A stretch of DNA of 48,522 bases from an uncultured Thermomicrobiales bacterium (GTDB lineage Bacteria > Chloroflexota > Chloroflexia > Thermomicrobiales > UBA6265). Of the stretch, positions 33,813-42,485 are shown piece by piece. The notes under the pieces are model-generated. The model was not told the origin of the DNA. It made no database searches and was given only the letters and a program-made list of their open reading frames with translations. The translations under genes and the position numbers were made by a program. The stretch is taken from positions 1 through 48,522 of the forward strand of contig CADCWL010000256.1 in NCBI GenBank assembly GCA_902806405.1, given 5' to 3'. Positions within the stretch are counted from its first letter, which is position 1, and every line of letters starts with the position of its first letter.

Positions 33813-35035
33813 GCCCGCTCCCCGAGCGCCGGCTCGTTCTTGGCGCGGAGGTCGTAGAGACGCTGGTCCTCGGCAACGCGGACGTCGTCGCTCTCGGGCT
33901 GCAGCTCGGCCCGGCGCCTGGCGTTCGGGAAGAGGCCGCCCGGCCGAAGGAGCATCATCAGGACGAGGGCGAGGCCAAACACGAGGAGCCGGTCGCTGGT
34001 CAGGTCGTGCCGCTCGAGCCAGCCGATGTTGAGCGAGCGGCCGAGCGATTGGACCGGATCCCGCAGCACCTCGGCCAGGATCCGATCGAAGGTGGCGATC
34101 AGGAGGCCGCCGAAGATGACGCCGTAGATATTGCCGATGCCGCCCAGGATCACCATCGCCAGGACCATCACGGAGGTGGAGAACTCGAACTGGCTGGGGT
34201 GGACGTACTGGAAGGCCGAGGCGTAGACCGAGCCGGCGAACCCGGAGAAGGACGCGCCGAGGGCGAAGGCCCAGAGCTTCGTCTTGACCAGGTTGACCCC
34301 CATGCTGGAGGCGGCGATCTCGTCCTCGCGGACGGCCTGCCAGGAGCGGCCGAGGCGGGAGTCGTAGAGGCGGGTGATCAGGAAGACGGTGAGCAACCCG
34401 ACGAGAAGCATCAGCCAGTACCAGTTGCGCTGGTCGGTCGGCCCGAACGAGAGCGAGAAGTCGCCCGAGCCGAGGGTGCCGGGCTTGCCGATCGGGTTGA
34501 TGCCGCGGGTGCCGTTGGTGACGTTCTCCGCGTTGTAGAAGAAGTTCGGCACGATCTCGCCGAAGCCGAGGGTCACGATCGCCAGGTAGTCGCCGCGGAG
34601 GCGCAGGGTAGGCGCGCCGAGGATGACGCCGAAGATCGCCGACACCAGCCATGCCAGGAGCATGGCGGGCCAGAAGTTTTGCAGAACGTCCGGGACGTAG
34701 CCGCGTTGGACGAAGACGCTCCCCGGGGAGGTCAAGAAGGCGATCGTGTAGGCGCCGATCGCGAAGAAGGCGGCGTAGCCGAGGTCGAGCAGCCCCGCGT
34801 AGCCGACGACGACGTTCAGGCCCATCGCCAGGATGATCAGGACGAAGATCGACATGAACGAGCCGAGGCGACCGATCCCGAGCGCTTGGTCGACGAACGG
34901 GTAGAGGAACATCACCGCGACGACCAGCGCCGTCCAGCCGAGCCTGCGGCGCGACGCCCGTCGGTCGTCGCGCTCGTCGAACGCCTCGCCGGCGGCGAGG
35001 GTGGAGGCGTAGGCGGTGCCGCTCATGCTGCTCAT
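33809..35035 (-). CDS. livM: Branched-chain amino acid ABC transporter permease LivM
   Basis: Membrane permease of the Liv-type importer. The 408-aa protein has a soluble N-terminal 30 residues, then about 9-10 hydrophobic segments. Family motifs are LAMGLNVVVGYAGLLDLGYA, FGVILGAPTLRLRGDYLAIV, the ATPase-contact loop SRLGRSWQAVREDEIAASSM and MVILGGIGNIYGVIFGG. It closes with MLLRPGGLFPNARRRAE and a charged tail of about 30 residues. ATG 35035 lies 3 nt after the livH stop; Met4 is an alternative start. livG overlaps its end. Confidence 0.95.
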   Translation of the reverse strand: MSSMSGTAYASTLAAGEAFDERDDRRASRRRLGWTALVVAVMFLYPFVDQALGIGRLGSFMSIFVLIILAMGLNVVVGYAGLLDLGYAAFFAIGAYTIAFLTSPGSVFVQRGYVPDVLQNFWPAMLLAWLVSAIFGVILGAPTLRLRGDYLAIVTLGFGEIVPNFFYNAENVTNGTRGINPIGKPGTLGSGDFSLSFGPTDQRNWYWLMLLVGLLTVFLITRLYDSRLGRSWQAVREDEIAASSMGVNLVKTKLWAFALGASFSGFAGSVYASAFQYVHPSQFEFSTSVMVLAMVILGGIGNIYGVIFGGLLIATFDRILAEVLRDPVQSLGRSLNIGWLERHDLTSDRLLVFGLALVLMMLLRPGGLFPNARRRAELQPESDDVRVAEDQRLYDLRAKNEPALGERA

Positions 35036-35038
35036 CGG

Positions 35039-36013
35039 CTAGACCTTGTCCACCGTCTGCTCGCCCAGCAAGCCGCTGGGGCGGAAGATCATCACCAGCA
35101 CCAGCACGCCGAAGATGACCGCCGGGGTCCACTGGGCGCCCCAGGCGGGGACGTACTCCTTCATGAACCCGTCGCTCATCGCCCAGACGATGCCGATGCA
35201 GAGCCCGCCGATGACGGAGCCTGCCAGGTTGCCGATGCCGCCGAGGACGGCCGCCGTGAAAGCGAAGAGGCCGTAGCGGAAGCCCATCTGGAAGCGGGCG
35301 GCGTTGTTGTAGTAGAGGGCGATCATCCCCGCCGCGCCGGCCAGGGCGCCGCCGAGCAGAAAAGCGGTCGCGATCGTCCGGTTGACGTCGATCCCCATCA
35401 GCGCGGCCGCCTCGCGGTCCTGGGCCGTCGCCCGCATCGCCTTGCCGGTGCGCGTGCGGTAGACGAACCAGGTCAGACCGACGAGGAGGGGGATGGTCAC
35501 CGCAAGAACCGCCAGGTCGAGCGGTCGGAGCCGGATTCGTGTCTCAAGATCGAACCACTCGTTGAGGATGTTGTAGGCGCGGTACTCGGCCGGAATGATC
35601 GACGGCGGGGTGATCGGGTTCGAGCCGTGCCAGTAGATGCCGATATTCTGCAGGATAAAACTGAAGCCGATGGCGGCGATGAGCGGCGCCAGCCGGGGGG
35701 CGTTGCGCAGGCGCCGGTACGCGATCCGGTCGATGCCGAAGTTGAGCAGGGCGCTGAACACCATCGCGCCGAGCAGCGCGAGGGCGATCACGCCGATGAT
35801 CGCCCCGGCGGAGGAGTCGCCGGTCACCCCGGTCGCGGCGACGAGCGTCAGCGCGGCGAAGGCGCCCATCATGAAGACTTCGCCGTGCGCGAAGTTGATC
35901 AGCTCAACGATCCCGTAGACGAGGGTATAACCGAGCGCGATCAGCGAGATCAGCGCGCCGCTGGCGATGCCGATGATCAGGTACTGGACGAAAAGCTGGG
36001 AGTTGAAATCCAT
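35039..36013 (-). CDS. livH: Branched-chain amino acid ABC transporter permease LivH
   Basis: Membrane permease partner of LivM. The 324-aa protein has about 8 hydrophobic segments with the family blocks ALGYTLVYGIVELINFAHGE near the N-terminus, DRIAYRRLRNAPRLAPLIAA, the ATPase-contact loop GKAMRATAQDREAAALMGID and FTAAVLGGIGNLAGSVIGG. It ends with MIFRPSGLLGEQTVDKV. ATG 36013 is the start; GGTGA is 4-8 nt upstream. It begins 142 nt after livJ, with a strong 21-bp hairpin in that gap that may reduce or reshape expression of the permease genes relative to the binding protein. Confidence 0.95.
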   Translation of the reverse strand: MDFNSQLFVQYLIIGIASGALISLIALGYTLVYGIVELINFAHGEVFMMGAFAALTLVAATGVTGDSSAGAIIGVIALALLGAMVFSALLNFGIDRIAYRRLRNAPRLAPLIAAIGFSFILQNIGIYWHGSNPITPPSIIPAEYRAYNILNEWFDLETRIRLRPLDLAVLAVTIPLLVGLTWFVYRTRTGKAMRATAQDREAAALMGIDVNRTIATAFLLGGALAGAAGMIALYYNNAARFQMGFRYGLFAFTAAVLGGIGNLAGSVIGGLCIGIVWAMSDGFMKEYVPAWGAQWTPAVIFGVLVLVMIFRPSGLLGEQTVDKV

Positions 36014-36096
36014 CAAGTCACCAAAGCGACGATGCCAGAATAGGGTCGAGGCCGGGGAGCACGATCGGCGAACGGAGAGGAGCGACGCGGCGGCCG

Positions 36097-36150
36097 CCGA
36101 ACCGACGAGCGGGCCGGTTCCCCGTGGGGCCGGCCCGCTCGTCGGTTCGG
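36097..36150. promoter_or_regulatory. 21-bp perfect hairpin between livJ and livH
   Basis: The arm at 36097-36117 is the exact reverse complement of 36130-36150, with a 12-nt loop that itself contains CCCC and GGGG. It begins 5 nt past the livJ stop codon on the minus strand. No T-run follows. Such intercistronic stems in binding-protein operons often protect the upstream mRNA from 3' decay or act as leaky terminators, giving excess binding protein. Confidence 0.65.
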
Positions 36151-36155
36151 GGCGT

Positions 36156-37559
36156 CTAGCTTGCGGGCGGGGTGATGAAGGCGACCCGCTCGACGCGGCC
36201 TTCGGTGATCTGTCCGAGGAAGATGCTCGGGCGGTCCGGATCGCCGGTCTCGGTGAAGCTGTAGGTGCCGGAAAGCCCGTTGAAGCCCTGGGTGGCGAAC
36301 ATCGCGTCGAGGATCGCGGTCCGGTCCTTGACCTGGACCTGGTCGATCGCCTGGATGGCGATGACCGCCGCCTCGTACGCGTAGGTCGCGTACGCGTCCG
36401 GCTCGTGGCCGATCCGCTCGGAGATGCGGGCCAGCCAGTCCTTGCCGACCTCGCTCTCCAGGTACGCCGGCGGCACGCCGCCGAACGTCAGGTAGATCCC
36501 CTCGCCGGAGTCGCCGGTCGACTCGATGAAGGCCGCGTTGAAGCAGCCGTCCGGCGCCAGGATCTGGACGTCGTCGGCCGACATCACCGAGCGCAGGTCC
36601 TGGACGAGCTTGCCGGGGTTGTTGTTGACGATCGCGCCGATGGCGACCAGCGCCGGCGCGCGATCGGCGATCGAGGTCGCCAGCGCCTGGTAGTCCGGCG
36701 CGTCCCGCTGGTACCCCTCGAATCCGAGGACTTCGCCGCCGAGCTGCTCGTAGTAGAGCTGGAAGGCGGTGGCGACGCCCTTCCCATAGAGCTCGTTGTC
36801 GTGAAGAACGTAGGCGCTCTCGTAGCCGTTCTCGATCGCCCAGTTCGCCTGGGCGCCGCCCTGCAGGTTGTCGGCCACGGTCGGGCGCATGTAGTTGCGC
36901 TTGCCGGTCGGGTAGTACTTCTCCGGCTCGCCCTCTTCCGTCACGCCCTCGACCGCCTGGGTCAGACCGGCGGCGGTGTTGGCGGGGGAGATCATCGCCA
37001 TCGGCACGGCGTTCAGGATCGGGATCGAGATCGCGGCGGCGCCGGAGTTGTAGGTCCCGATGTAGACCATCGCGTCGGGGTCATTGACGGCCAGGTTGGC
37101 GTTCTCCGCCTCCTTGCCGGCGTCCCAGTTGCCGGTCGAGGCGATGGCGTCGTCGAGCGCCTCGTACTCGAGGGCGAAGCCGCCGGCGGCGTTGCCGAAG
37201 TCCTCCAGCGCCAGGCGGACCGCCTCGCGGGAGTCGCCACCGATCTGCTCCGAAGTGGCGATCATCGGCCACGAGGAGTAGAAGCGGATGACGCCCTGGC
37301 CGGTGTCGGTGATGTGGGGGACGTCGGTCCGACCGATCGTCCCGCCGGCCGCCGGCGACGCGCCCGGCGAGGCCATCGGCGACGCCCCCGGGGAGGCCAT
37401 CGGCGACGCATCCTGAGCGCTCGCGCCGGACGCCCGCAACGCCTGGCCAATGAGGCCGGCCGACAGGCCGAGCGCCGCCGCGCGGCGGGCAAACTCGCGC
37501 CGGTCGATCTTCTGCGTGTGCAACTGGGCGATCAGATCGCCGATCCACTCCTTGGCCAT
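36156..37559 (-). CDS. livJ: Branched-chain amino acid ABC transporter substrate-binding protein
   Basis: Extracytoplasmic binding protein (peripla_BP_6/LivJ type) feeding LivHMGF. The 467-aa protein starts with a Tat-like signal: twin Arg 20-21 in KIDRREFARRAAALGLSAGL, cleaved probably after ASAQ or nearby. A repetitive Ala/Ser/Pro/Met/Gly linker (about 50-73) follows. The fold shows IRFYSSWPMIATSEQIGGDS, MVYIGTYNSGAAAISIPILN, AMISPANTAAGLTQ, AYVLHDNELYGKGVATAFQL and APDYQALATSIADRAPALVA. ATG 37559 has GAAGGAG 6 nt upstream. The long charged segment before RR (19 residues) is usual for this lineage's Tat signals, by recollection. Ligand unknown; branched-chain amino acids are the default guess. 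Confidence 0.92.
   Translation of the reverse strand: MAKEWIGDLIAQLHTQKIDRREFARRAAALGLSAGLIGQALRASGASAQDASPMASPGASPMASPGASPAAGGTIGRTDVPHITDTGQGVIRFYSSWPMIATSEQIGGDSREAVRLALEDFGNAAGGFALEYEALDDAIASTGNWDAGKEAENANLAVNDPDAMVYIGTYNSGAAAISIPILNAVPMAMISPANTAAGLTQAVEGVTEEGEPEKYYPTGKRNYMRPTVADNLQGGAQANWAIENGYESAYVLHDNELYGKGVATAFQLYYEQLGGEVLGFEGYQRDAPDYQALATSIADRAPALVAIGAIVNNNPGKLVQDLRSVMSADDVQILAPDGCFNAAFIESTGDSGEGIYLTFGGVPPAYLESEVGKDWLARISERIGHEPDAYATYAYEAAVIAIQAIDQVQVKDRTAILDAMFATQGFNGLSGTYSFTETGDPDRPSIFLGQITEGRVERVAFITPPAS
37354..37409 (+). repeat. 24-bp tandem repeat encoding the LivJ linker
   Basis: Two near-identical 24-bp units (37354-37377 and 37378-37401, two mismatches) and a partial third. 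On the minus strand they encode SPMASPGA-type octapeptide repeats just after the signal peptide. Confidence 0.7.
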
Positions 37560-37790
37560 CTTGTCTCCTTCATGACGTACCCGGCCGGCGCAATCGCCGA
37601 CCGTTCCAAACGGGCACCGCGGACCGCGCCCACCCGATCCCCGAGACGCACGAATCGACCCGACGCCGAACACGGGCGGCTCGGTCGCGCACCGTTCCTC
37701 GCCGCCGAGGATCTCCCCCCTTCTTCCGGGATCGACCACCGACTCGATGAACGTGACCGAGATCCGACTTGTCCGCTTGAGCGATGCGGC

Positions 37791-37819
37791 AGCATAGCGT
37801 AGGGTCCGGGACGTGTCAA
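37791..37819 (-). promoter_or_regulatory. livJHMGF promoter
   Basis: Minus-strand -35 TTGACA (37819-37814, perfect), 17-bp spacer, -10 TATGCT (37796-37791). Start near 37785 gives a leader of about 225 nt with no riboswitch I recognise. This is the closest match to the sigma-70 consensus in the window. Confidence 0.75.
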
Positions 37820-37900
37820 TTTGGAACCGGCGGGCGGGTGCCGCAACCCGTACGATGCGAGACCGGCCCCGGCGGCGCGCGCCCGCGCCTTTCGGCTCGC

Positions 37901-37906
37901 TACAAT
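37901..37906 (+). promoter_or_regulatory. -10 box for the FAD oxidoreductase gene
   Basis: TACAAT preceded by CTCGC, 41 nt before the ATG at 37948. No -35 match. Divergent from the liv promoter. Confidence 0.45.
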
Positions 37907-37947
37907 GCGACGCACGTTGGGCAGGCAGGACGGGACCCGAGGGATCG

Positions 37948-39159
37948 ATGGCCGTACCCCCGCCCGCCCGCGTCGTCGCCGAACCACCGGCGAGGGCCGA
38001 CGTCGTGGTCGTCGGTGGCGGCATCGTCGGTGCCGCGAGCGCGTTCTGGCTGGCGAGGGCCGGACGGCGACCCCTCATCGTCGAGCGCCGCCCGGCCCTC
38101 GCGGAGGCGACCACCGCCGCCTCCGCCCACTGCGTCCGCGCCCAATTCGACGAGCCGGAAAACGTGGCGATGATGCGGGAGAGCCTGGCGATCTTCGCCG
38201 ATTTCCCGGCGACCCTCGGCCTTGCGCCGGAGGAGGCCGACATCGGCCTGCGGCAACAGGGCTACCTCTTCGCTTCGACCGATCCGCGGCGCGGCGCGGC
38301 CTTCGCCGCGCGGGTAGCGCGGCAGCAGGCGCTGGGGCTGGCGGACGTCGAGCTCCTGGACGGGGACGAGACGCGGCGCCGCTACCCATGGCTCGCGCCG
38401 GAGATCGCGGTCGCCACCTTCCGCGGCGGCGACGGCTGGCTCGACGGCTGCCGGGCGGCCCGCCTCTTTGCCCGGGCCTCCGGCGCCCCGGTCCTGCTCG
38501 GCACGTCGGCGCTGGCGATCGAGCGCGCCGGGCCTAGGGTGACGGGGGTGCGGACCGACCGCGGCCGGATCGCGACCGAGACGGTCGTCCTCGCGACCGG
38601 TCCGTTCGCGGCGGAGCTGGCCGGGGAGCCGCTGCCGATCTCCCCCCTGCGCCGGCACCGCGTCATCGTCGGCCCGGTCGGCGGCATCCCGCAGGGGGCG
38701 CCGCTCGTGATCGATGCCGACACGGGCGCCCACTGGCGCCCCCACCAGGGCGGTGCCCTCCTCGCGTGGGGCCGGCCGGAGGCCCCCTCGACGGCGGTCT
38801 TCCCCGTTCCCGCCGACCCCGCCTTCCCGGCGCTCGTCCTGCGCCACCCCAACGGTGTGGGGCGCCTGAGCCCGTTCTGGCGGACGCTGGCGCCCGCGCT
38901 GCCGCCGGCATCGATCGACCTGGCGGCGGGGCAGTACACGATGACGCCGGACCACAAGCCGCTGATCGGACCTGCCTCGGAGACGGCGGGCCTCTGGCTG
39001 CACACCGGCTACAGCGGCCACGGGATCATGGGCAGCCCGAGCGGCGCCCGGCTCCTCGCGGACCTCCTCACCGGCCGCATCGCGGCGGGGGACAACCCGT
39101 TCGCACCGGGGCGGTTCGCGGCAGGGGTCGCGGCCGGGGCGGAAGGGATGGTGCTCTAA
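37948..39159 (+). CDS. FAD-dependent amine/amino acid oxidoreductase (DAO family)
   Basis: Flavoprotein of the D-amino-acid oxidase/sarcosine oxidase-like family. The 403-aa protein has the FAD dinucleotide motif DVVVVGGGIVGAASAFWLAR with its glutamate end IVERRP, ATTAASAHCVRAQFDEPENV (flavin region), RQQGYLFASTDPRRGAAFA, ETVVLATGPFAAELAGEPLP, and the C-terminal MTPDHKPLIGPASETAGLWL and HTGYSGHGIMGSPSGARLLA. It lacks a membrane segment. ATG 37948 has GAGGG 4 nt upstream. It is divergent from the liv operon, so an imported amino acid or amine could be its substrate, but that is only context. Sarcosine, glycine and D-amino acid substrates cannot be told apart here. Confidence 0.88.
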   Translation: MAVPPPARVVAEPPARADVVVVGGGIVGAASAFWLARAGRRPLIVERRPALAEATTAASAHCVRAQFDEPENVAMMRESLAIFADFPATLGLAPEEADIGLRQQGYLFASTDPRRGAAFAARVARQQALGLADVELLDGDETRRRYPWLAPEIAVATFRGGDGWLDGCRAARLFARASGAPVLLGTSALAIERAGPRVTGVRTDRGRIATETVVLATGPFAAELAGEPLPISPLRRHRVIVGPVGGIPQGAPLVIDADTGAHWRPHQGGALLAWGRPEAPSTAVFPVPADPAFPALVLRHPNGVGRLSPFWRTLAPALPPASIDLAAGQYTMTPDHKPLIGPASETAGLWLHTGYSGHGIMGSPSGARLLADLLTGRIAAGDNPFAPGRFAAGVAAGAEGMVL

Positions 39160-39183
39160 GGGGGCCGCCCCCACCTCCGGTCC

Positions 39184-39203
39184 CGCTCCCCCGCAAGGGA
39201 GCG
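39184..39203. terminator. Hairpin after the FAD oxidoreductase gene
   Basis: CGCTCCC (39184-39190) and GGGAGCG (39197-39203) around CCGCAA, 24 nt past the stop, with CCTCC/GGAGG pairing outside. No T-run. Confidence 0.45.
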
Positions 39204-39267
39204 GAGGATGGACCCGTCAGCCGTTCCGCGCCGCGGCCAACACCGATCCGCGGGGCGATGATCGGCC

Positions 39268-39294
39268 CAGTGTGCCGGGGCACCCGGCACACTG
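39268..39294. promoter_or_regulatory. Perfect 12-bp inverted repeat before an AT-rich island
   Basis: CAGTGTGCCGGG (39268-39279) and CCCGGCACACTG (39283-39294) are perfect arms with a GCA centre. Directly downstream lies an AT-rich stretch (about 39295-39362) with CCGTGACA (39326-39333) and CCGTGACG (39343-39350) direct repeats and TATGTA. In the same 493-nt gene-free gap, tandem hairpins lie at 39537-39592, including GCATGCC (39568-39574) and GGCATGC (39582-39588). It may be an operator controlling the 39653 gene or an unannotated RNA. Confidence 0.45.
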
Positions 39295-39652
39295 TATCTT
39301 GTGCTACGTATCGGAGTCCGAAAACCGTGACACAAATCGCCCCCGTGACGATATGTATAGAGAGGGGGAAAGCGATGCCGTCCCCGGTCACCGGGCCGCC
39401 TCCGTGCCCGGCAACTCCACGGTCATCGGTCGACGTCCATCCGACACCCCCCTCCCCTTCTTGACGGCCCCCCTCCTTTCTTGCGAGAGGGTTGGGGAGA
39501 GCGACCGGAGACGCGTCCCTCGCGGTGTGAAACCGTTGCCCGGTCCCTTGCGAGAGAGCGGGCAACGCATGCCGTCCCTTGGCATGCCCGCTGCAACGCT
39601 ACCTGGAGCGTGACCGACCCCGAGCCCGATACCGCAAGGGAAAGCGACCCCG

Positions 39653-40168
39653 ATGGACGATCCGTTCCCGCTCGACCCCGCGCCGAAGACGTCGCTCGGC
39701 AACGGCGCCGGTCCGCGCGACGCGATCGCAAACGCCCGGCGGGCGCTGGCACCGGTTCAGGTGTCGCTCGCGGGGGCCGGGTTCTACGCCTACGGCACCC
39801 TCGACGACCAACACCGCTGGACGATCGCCGCCGACGACGAGGCAGGCCGGATCGACGTCCGGGTCGGCGGCGACGGCTTTGAGGTCGAGCTGGCGGCCTC
39901 CTCGCCGGGACTCTACGTCGAGGAGGAGAACGAGTTCCGGCGCCGGGCGCTGGAGCGGCTGGCAAGGATGACGATCCCGAACGTCGCCCGCGGCTTCCTG
40001 CAACCGCACCAGACCGCGAGCTGGGACGAGACCGACCGGGGCGTCGCCGTCCGCCTCCGCTACGAGCTCCCCTTCACCCGCGCCGCCGACGTCGGTCGCT
40101 TCGTCCGGGAGAAGCTGCCGGAACTCGAGCAGTTGTTGTCTTTCGTGGAGACGCAGGTGGCGACGTAG
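39653..40168 (+). CDS. Protein of unknown function (171 aa)
   Basis: Not recognised. The acidic soluble protein has an N-terminal Pro/Gly-rich 30 residues, an alternating strand pattern (GFYAYGTLDDQHRWTIAADD, RIDVRVGGDGFEVELAAS), a central helix (ENEFRRRALERLARMTIPNV), another strand (VAVRLRYELPFTRAADVGRF) and a C-terminal helix (LPELEQLLSFVETQV). This alpha-beta-alpha layout recalls YbjN/type III chaperone-like folds, but the resemblance is weak. There is no signal peptide, membrane segment or catalytic motif. No strong ribosome site precedes the ATG; an upstream AT-rich island and inverted repeat may hold its control region. It is convergent with the APC transporter gene. Confidence 0.7.
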   Translation: MDDPFPLDPAPKTSLGNGAGPRDAIANARRALAPVQVSLAGAGFYAYGTLDDQHRWTIAADDEAGRIDVRVGGDGFEVELAASSPGLYVEEENEFRRRALERLARMTIPNVARGFLQPHQTASWDETDRGVAVRLRYELPFTRAADVGRFVREKLPELEQLLSFVETQVAT

Positions 40169-40296
40169 AAGCCGAGGGAGCGTCGCCAGAGCCCAGGTGC
40201 CGGGAGCGGCCGTCGTCTCCGTTCCCGGGGACGCCCGAGCGGCCGGGTCATGACCGTCCTCAATCTGCCGGCCACTGGCTGCCGGCTGCTCTTGCG

Positions 40297-42252
40297 TCAG
40301 CCGACGTGGATCGCCGGGCGGCGGGAGGCGTCCGGCTCCGCCTTGCGCAGGATCTCGCGGGTGACGGGGGCAATGTCCCCCTCGCCGAAGAGGACGAAGC
40401 GCGCGAGGTACTTCAGCGGGTTGCCCTCGACCCAGCCGAAGTAGACGTGCGGCCGCTTGCCGGTGCGATCCCGGATCGCGAGCAGGACGGCGGCGATCCC
40501 GTTCGGGATGGAGGCGCTCTCCGCCCTCAGGACGCGGTGCCCCGCGATCTCCTCGCCGGCGACGCGCACCGTCGGGGCGAACTCGGACGCGTCCGAGACG
40601 GTCACTTCCAGGAACAGGACCGGGTCGCTGCCGGGGATGTGGCTCGCCTCCCGCTCTTCCCGCTCCTTGACCAGATACTCGCGGGAGGAGCGCTCGTCCG
40701 GGTGGTTGGCGATGATCCGAACGAAGCCGTCCCGACTTCCCTCGGCGACGAAGCGCTCGGCGACGTCGTCGAAGGAAACCTCGGTCGCCCGTAGCTCTGT
40801 CGAGCGCCAGACCCGGGAGACGAGGGAGATGACGACGATCGCGGCGATGAAGATGCCGGCGATCTGCAACCCGCCGAGGTCGCCAAACACGGTGACGGCC
40901 GTGGTGTAGATGAAGATGAGGGAGACGAGACCGAACCCGAGCGTCGCCCGGCGCTGGCGGCGGCGGCGGGCGGAGAGGGTGACGGCGACGGTGGCCGAGG
41001 TGATGACGGCCAGCACCCCGGTCGCGTAGGCGCCGGCCTGAGCGGTGACGCTGGCGCGGAAAAGGATCGTCACGAGGAAGCAGATCAGGGTGTAGATGAT
41101 GACGAGGGGGCGGACCGCGCGGGCCCAGTCGGGCGCCATCCCGTAGCGGGGAAGGTAGCGGGGGACGATGTTCAGCAGACCGGCCAGGGCTGAGGCCCCG
41201 GCGAACCAGAGGATGAGGATGGTGCTGACGTCGTAGACCGTACCGAAGAGGTCGCCCAGGTACTCGTGGGCGAGGAAGGAGAGCGCCCGCCCGTACGCCT
41301 CGCCCCCCTCCTCGAACTCCTCGTGTGGGATCAGAAGGGTGGTGGCGATGCTGCTTGTCATCAGCAGCACGCTCATGATCAGGGCGGCGACGGTCAGGAG
41401 CTTCCGGGTGTTGCGGATCCGCCCCGCCGGGTTGCGCGGCGTATCGGCGGGGTCGCCCGCGACCAGGGGCATGACGACGACCCCGGTCTCGAAGCCGGAG
41501 AGTCCGAGGGCGAGCCGGGGGAAGAGAAGGAGCGCGACGCCGACCATCACCAGCGGGTTGCCGTAGTCGGCCGAGACGGCGTCACGCCAATCGCCGAGCA
41601 CCGTGGGGTGGGTGGCGACCTCGTAGAGCGCCGTCCCGATCACCACCACGTTGAGCAGCAGGTAGATGACCACGATGCCGACCGCGATGCCGACCGCTTC
41701 GCTGAACCCCTTGAGGAAGACCGCGCCGAGCAGGCCGATCAGGGCGAGGGTGATCGGCACCTCGTAGCCGTGGAGGAAACCGGTGAACGGGTTCTCCGTG
41801 ATGTGGGCGGTGGCGTCGGCGGCGGAGAGCGTGATCGTGATCACGAAGCCGGTCGCGACGAAGCCGATCAGCGCCAGCACGAGGAGCTTGCCCTGCCACC
41901 AGGAGAGGAGGCGCTCCAGCATCGAGATCGAGCCGTCGCCGTAGGGGCTCTCCTCGGCGACCCGCTTGTACATCGGCAGGGCGCCGAAGAGGGTGATCAA
42001 GACGAGGATCAGGGTCGCGACGGGGGAAAGTGCGCCGGCCGCCAGCGCGGCGATGCCAGGCTGGTAGCCAAGGGTGGAGAAGTAGTCGACGCCGGTCAGG
42101 CACATCACCTGCCACCAGGGATGCTCGTGGTGGGGCACGTCCCGGGCGTGCGGGCCGTCCATCTCCCGGGGGTGCCCGCGGAGCAGCCACTCCCGGAGCT
42201 GGCTTGGCGACTTCGCCGGTTCGGCCGGCGCAATCCGCGACGACGTGGCCAT
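40297..42252 (-). CDS. APC-superfamily transporter with C-terminal soluble domain
   Basis: Polytopic membrane transporter, substrate unknown (amino acid or cation). The 651-aa protein has a soluble N-terminus of about 45 residues ([20 protein letters not shown]), about 12-13 hydrophobic segments, and a soluble C-terminal domain of about 160 residues. The first membrane segment has [20 protein letters not shown], the unwound Gly-rich region expected of helix 1 in APC proteins; [20 protein letters not shown] fits helix 6. The C-terminal part contains [20 protein letters not shown] and [20 protein letters not shown] and looks like a regulatory domain. A minus-strand -10 (TATCCT, 42384-42379) lies about 130 nt upstream. 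It is divergent from adenine deaminase. Confidence 0.78.
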   Translation of the reverse strand: MATSSRIAPAEPAKSPSQLREWLLRGHPREMDGPHARDVPHHEHPWWQVMCLTGVDYFSTLGYQPGIAALAAGALSPVATLILVLITLFGALPMYKRVAEESPYGDGSISMLERLLSWWQGKLLVLALIGFVATGFVITITLSAADATAHITENPFTGFLHGYEVPITLALIGLLGAVFLKGFSEAVGIAVGIVVIYLLLNVVVIGTALYEVATHPTVLGDWRDAVSADYGNPLVMVGVALLLFPRLALGLSGFETGVVVMPLVAGDPADTPRNPAGRIRNTRKLLTVAALIMSVLLMTSSIATTLLIPHEEFEEGGEAYGRALSFLAHEYLGDLFGTVYDVSTILILWFAGASALAGLLNIVPRYLPRYGMAPDWARAVRPLVIIYTLICFLVTILFRASVTAQAGAYATGVLAVITSATVAVTLSARRRRQRRATLGFGLVSLIFIYTTAVTVFGDLGGLQIAGIFIAAIVVISLVSRVWRSTELRATEVSFDDVAERFVAEGSRDGFVRIIANHPDERSSREYLVKEREEREASHIPGSDPVLFLEVTVSDASEFAPTVRVAGEEIAGHRVLRAESASIPNGIAAVLLAIRDRTGKRPHVYFGWVEGNPLKYLARFVLFGEGDIAPVTREILRKAEPDASRRPAIHVG

Positions 42253-42378
42253 CTATCCCCCTGCACGCGACGGCGCACACTCCGGGCAAGGACTCCGCCC
42301 CCCCGATCGCGGCCACCGGCGCACGAATGGGGGCGCCCTCCAGCGCTTGAGGACGCCCCACCCTCCTCCGTCCCGGTA

Positions 42379-42384
42379 AGGATA
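42379..42384 (-). promoter_or_regulatory. -10 box for the APC transporter gene
   Basis: Minus-strand TATCCT about 127 nt before the ATG at 42252; no -35 match. Low support beyond position. Confidence 0.3.
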
Positions 42385-42435
42385 CCCATCGGGGGAGGGG
42401 AGTGAGCGATGCCTGCCGTCCGGCTGCCGCTTCGG

Positions 42436-42441
42436 TATACT
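42436..42441 (+). promoter_or_regulatory. -10 box for adenine deaminase
   Basis: TATACT preceded by CGG, 44 nt before the GTG at 42486. No -35 match. If used, it excludes the longer in-frame start at 42402. Confidence 0.45.
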
Positions 42442-42485
42442 CCGCCGCCAACCGGACGGCCGACGGTGAGCGGCGGGGGCGGGGC

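Noticed and set aside
39375-39464. 29-codon small gene with a strong Shine-Dalgarno (GAGAGGGGG)
   Set aside because: The peptide is Pro/Ser-rich without any feature and the distal part overlaps repeat-like sequence. Kept only as part of the 39268-39362 finding.
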